From Mycobacterium sp. GA-1199 (GTDB lineage Bacteria > Actinomycetota > Actinomycetes > Mycobacteriales > Mycobacteriaceae): DNA of 64,000 bases. The stretch is taken from assembly GCF_001500045.1 (NCBI RefSeq), contig NZ_LQIX01000016.1, positions 18,607 to 82,606 on the forward strand, read 5' to 3'. Under the pieces are notes generated by a model. It did no database searches, had not been told where the DNA came from, and was given only the letters and a program-made list of their open reading frames with translations. The translations under genes and the position numbers were made by a program. This document shows positions 62,087 to 64,000 of this stretch, one piece after another; the stretch's first letter is position 1, and the number at the start of each line of letters is the position of its first letter.

Positions 62087-62298
62087 AGAACGGAATCGGG
62101 TTTGCTAACGGTTACAGGCACAATCCGGCCGATGCCCTGCACGGCGGGAATCGCATCGGGTACATTCCTGTGGTCTGTCTTACTACCGGCTGGTAGCGAG
62201 ACGGGGATAACAACAACCAGGTCGGGGCAAGGAGGGGCCGTGCGACAGGGGCTGCCGGTGCACCACGACAGTCGCCGTTGCGCCGCGGGAGCACACTG
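62087..62298 (+). promoter_or_regulatory. fadD5-yrbE1A intercistronic region
   Basis: A 212-base gap inside an otherwise tight operon. It contains no convincing gene: the open frame from 62102 ends inside yrbE1A and has no family match. A CTACC-N4-GGTAG dyad lies at 62183-62196. An internal promoter with a negative element has been described in the matching gap of M. tuberculosis, so a second promoter for the transporter genes is likely here too. Confidence 0.45.
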
Positions 62299-63096
62299 GT
62301 GACGGCGTCGACCGGGGTCGTCGATTACGTACGCGACCAGGTCCGGCCGGGGCTGGAAGCGGTAGGCGGATTCGTCCGCATGTGCGTCCTCGTCGGTAAA
62401 GCACTGTTCAAGCCGCCGTTCCAGTGGCGCGAGTTCATCCTGCAGAGCTGGTTCTTGATGCGGGTGGCGTTCCTGCCGACGCTGGCGGTCTCCATCCCGC
62501 TGACCGTGCTCCTCATCTTCACGCTCAACATCCTGCTCGCCGAGTTCGGCGCCGCCGACGTCTCCGGCGCCGGGGCGGCGATCGGCGCCGTCACCCAGCT
62601 CGGTCCCCTGGTCACGGTGCTCGTGGTCGCCGGGGCGGGCTCGACCGCCATCTGCGCAGACCTGGGAGCCCGCACCATCCGCGAGGAGATCGACGCGCTC
62701 GAGGTCCTCGGAATCGACCCGATCCACCGGCTGGTGGTGCCCCGCGTCGTAGCCTCCACCTTCGTCGCTCTGTTGCTCAACGGCGCGGTGATCACGGTCG
62801 GCCTGGTCGGCGGCTTCATCTTCGGCGTCTACCTGCAGAACGTCTCGGCTGGCGCGTACGTCTCGACGCTGACCCTGATCACCGGGCTGCCCGAGGTCGT
62901 CATCTCGATCATCAAGGCCATGACGTTCGGGCTGATCGCCGGTCTGGTCGGCTGCTATCGCGGCCTGACCGTCGCCGGCGGCGCGAAAGGCGTCGGTACC
63001 GCGGTCAACGAGACCCTGGTGCTCTGCGTCATCGCGCTGTTCGCGGTCAACGTGGTCCTGACCACGATCGGTGTCCGGTTCGGAACAGGGAGCTGA
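62299..63096 (+). CDS. yrbE1A: Mce1 transporter permease YrbE1A
   Basis: MlaE/YrbE-type permease of 265 aa, exactly the M. tuberculosis length when started at GTG 62299. About five to six helices; the conserved YrbE signature ADLGARTIREEIDALEVLGIDPIHRLVVPR lies at about residues 116-145, the region thought to contact the Mce ATPase MceG (Mkl). Forms the inner-membrane channel with YrbE1B for lipid import. An ATG at 62278 is less likely. Confidence 0.95.
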   Translation: MTASTGVVDYVRDQVRPGLEAVGGFVRMCVLVGKALFKPPFQWREFILQSWFLMRVAFLPTLAVSIPLTVLLIFTLNILLAEFGAADVSGAGAAIGAVTQLGPLVTVLVVAGAGSTAICADLGARTIREEIDALEVLGIDPIHRLVVPRVVASTFVALLLNGAVITVGLVGGFIFGVYLQNVSAGAYVSTLTLITGLPEVVISIIKAMTFGLIAGLVGCYRGLTVAGGAKGVGTAVNETLVLCVIALFAVNVVLTTIGVRFGTGS

Positions 63097-63097
63097 C

Positions 63098-63967
63098 GTG
63101 TCGACGACAACGGTCCTGCGTTCTCGGTTCCCGCGGGCGTACGAGCGCACCAAGGGTGTGGCCAGCGCGCCGGGCCGGTTCCTCGACAGCGTCGGACACG
63201 TCGCGTGGTTCGTCATCACCGCGGTCGGGTCGATCGGTCACGCACTGCGGTACTACCGCAGGGAGACGCTGCGCCTGATCGCCGAGATCGGCATGGGCAC
63301 GGGCGCGATGGCCGTGATCGGCGGCACGGTCGCGATCGTCGGCTTCGTGACGCTGTCCGGTTCGTCGCTGGTCGCGATCCAGGGCTTCGCCTCGCTCGGC
63401 AACATCGGCGTCGAAGCGTTCACCGGCTTCTTCGCCGCGCTGATCAACGTGCGCATCGCGGCGCCGGTCGTCGCGGGCCAGGCGCTGGCCGCCACCGTCG
63501 GAGCGGGCGCGACCGCGGAGTTGGGCGCCATGCGCATCAGCGAGGAGATCGACGCCCTCGAGGTGATGGGCATCAAGTCGATCTCGTATCTGGTGTCGAC
63601 CCGGATCATGGCGGGCTTCATCGTGATCATCCCGCTGTACGCGATGGCGATCATCATGAGCTTCCTGTCCGCGCAGGTGACCACCACGATCTTCTACGGC
63701 CAGTCGATCGGCACCTACGAGCACTACTTCCGGACGTTCCTGCGTCCCGACGACGTGTTCTGGTCGTTCATCCAGGCGGTGATCATCTCGGTCATCGTGA
63801 TGCTCAACCACTGCTACTACGGCTACTTCGCCAGCGGCGGCCCGGTCGGCGTCGGCGAGGCCGTCGGACGCTCGATGCGCGCATCGCTGGTGGCGATCGT
63901 CTGTGTGGTCCTGTTCGCCTCGTTGGCGCTCTACGGCGTCGACCCGAACTTCAACCTGACGGTGTAG
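63098..63967 (+). CDS. yrbE1B: Mce1 transporter permease YrbE1B
   Basis: Second MlaE-type permease of 289 aa, again the exact family length from GTG 63098, one base after the yrbE1A stop. It has GAGATAELGAMRISEEIDALEVMGIKSISYL as coupling region and the conserved C-terminus YGVDPNFNLTV. Partner of YrbE1A in the Mce1 lipid importer. Confidence 0.95.
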   Translation: MSTTTVLRSRFPRAYERTKGVASAPGRFLDSVGHVAWFVITAVGSIGHALRYYRRETLRLIAEIGMGTGAMAVIGGTVAIVGFVTLSGSSLVAIQGFASLGNIGVEAFTGFFAALINVRIAAPVVAGQALAATVGAGATAELGAMRISEEIDALEVMGIKSISYLVSTRIMAGFIVIIPLYAMAIIMSFLSAQVTTTIFYGQSIGTYEHYFRTFLRPDDVFWSFIQAVIISVIVMLNHCYYGYFASGGPVGVGEAVGRSMRASLVAIVCVVLFASLALYGVDPNFNLTV

Positions 63968-63971
63968 CGCC

Positions 63972-64000
63972 ATGACCGCCCCACTCAACAACCCCCGCAC
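63972..64000 (+). CDS. mce1A: mce1A, 5' end only (cut by the window edge)
   Basis: An ATG 4 bases after the yrbE1B stop opens a frame (MTAPLNNPR) that runs off the window. Position directly after yrbE1B identifies it as mce1A, the first of the six Mce substrate-tunnel proteins. Only nine codons are visible, so the assignment rests on gene order. Confidence 0.75.

Noticed and set aside
62102..62302. Possible 66-aa gene between fadD5 and yrbE1A
   Set aside because: No ribosome site, no recognisable domain, and it overlaps the yrbE1A start. The region is better explained as regulatory.

Overview
The window is GC-rich actinobacterial chromosome and almost certainly comes from a fast-growing Mycolicibacterium/Mycobacterium near the origin half of the genome. 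It holds a type VII secretion (ESX-1) core with PE/PPE and EsxAB, an mce1 operon start, FadD/FadE enzymes, mycobacterial lipoproteins, and gene order matching the M. tuberculosis Rv0144-Rv0169 interval. The PE/PPE genes that slow growers carry inside that interval are not seen here. Family assignments rest on recognition of sequence and motifs; no database search was run.

Region 1 (1-12.8 kb): an ESX-1 locus on the plus strand, eccA1-eccB1-eccCa1-eccCb1-PE35-PPE68-esxB-esxA-espI-eccD1, with tight translational coupling. It ends at eccD1. The genes that normally follow (espJ/K/L/B, eccE1, mycP1) are not in the window.

Region 2 (12.8-19.6 kb): a signalling cluster in their place. On the minus strand are a Ser/Thr kinase fused through one membrane span to an extracellular siderophore-binding-type domain, a DUF7373-type lipoprotein and two PknH_C-like sensor proteins. 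Divergent to them is an FHA protein with two HTH segments. One sensor protein has a GarA-like ETT...FL motif in its cytoplasmic tail. This is the most unusual part of the window and could be a phospho-threonine relay.

Region 3 (19.7-28.6 kb): an LpqM-like lipoprotein metallopeptidase, DUF427, an acyl-CoA dehydrogenase, small secreted and hypothetical genes, pirin, an FUSC-type membrane protein and a TetR regulator.

Region 4 (28.7-48.2 kb): the Rv0144-Rv0157-like block. It holds a TetR regulator, a methyltransferase, the operon aldehyde dehydrogenase / SDR / quinone oxidoreductase, a frameshifted HAD dehalogenase, a second methyltransferase, DUF456, an LLM flavin oxidoreductase, fadE2-ptpB and pntAa-pntAb-pntB. 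Inserted into it are ahpC-ahpD, a NarL-type two-component system, another acyl-CoA dehydrogenase and DUF4436.

Region 5 (48.2-58.1 kb): DUF3159, then a sulfonate/taurine-type ABC transporter preceded by a 12-codon leaderless reading frame with three consecutive cysteine codons (a likely cysteine-sensing attenuator). After these come DUF2231, a 36-aa peptide gene, TetR plus acyl-CoA dehydrogenase, a zinc alcohol dehydrogenase (adhE1-like), an alpha/beta hydrolase-LuxR fusion and a methyltransferase.

Region 6 (58.1-64 kb): a thioesterase, a TB18.5-like protein, a repeat-rich spacer, then divergent mce1R and fadD5-yrbE1A-yrbE1B-mce1A (cut by the window end), the start of the Mce1 lipid importer. 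No rRNA, tRNA, CRISPR or insertion sequence was recognised, and no gene-free stretch exceeds 300 bases.
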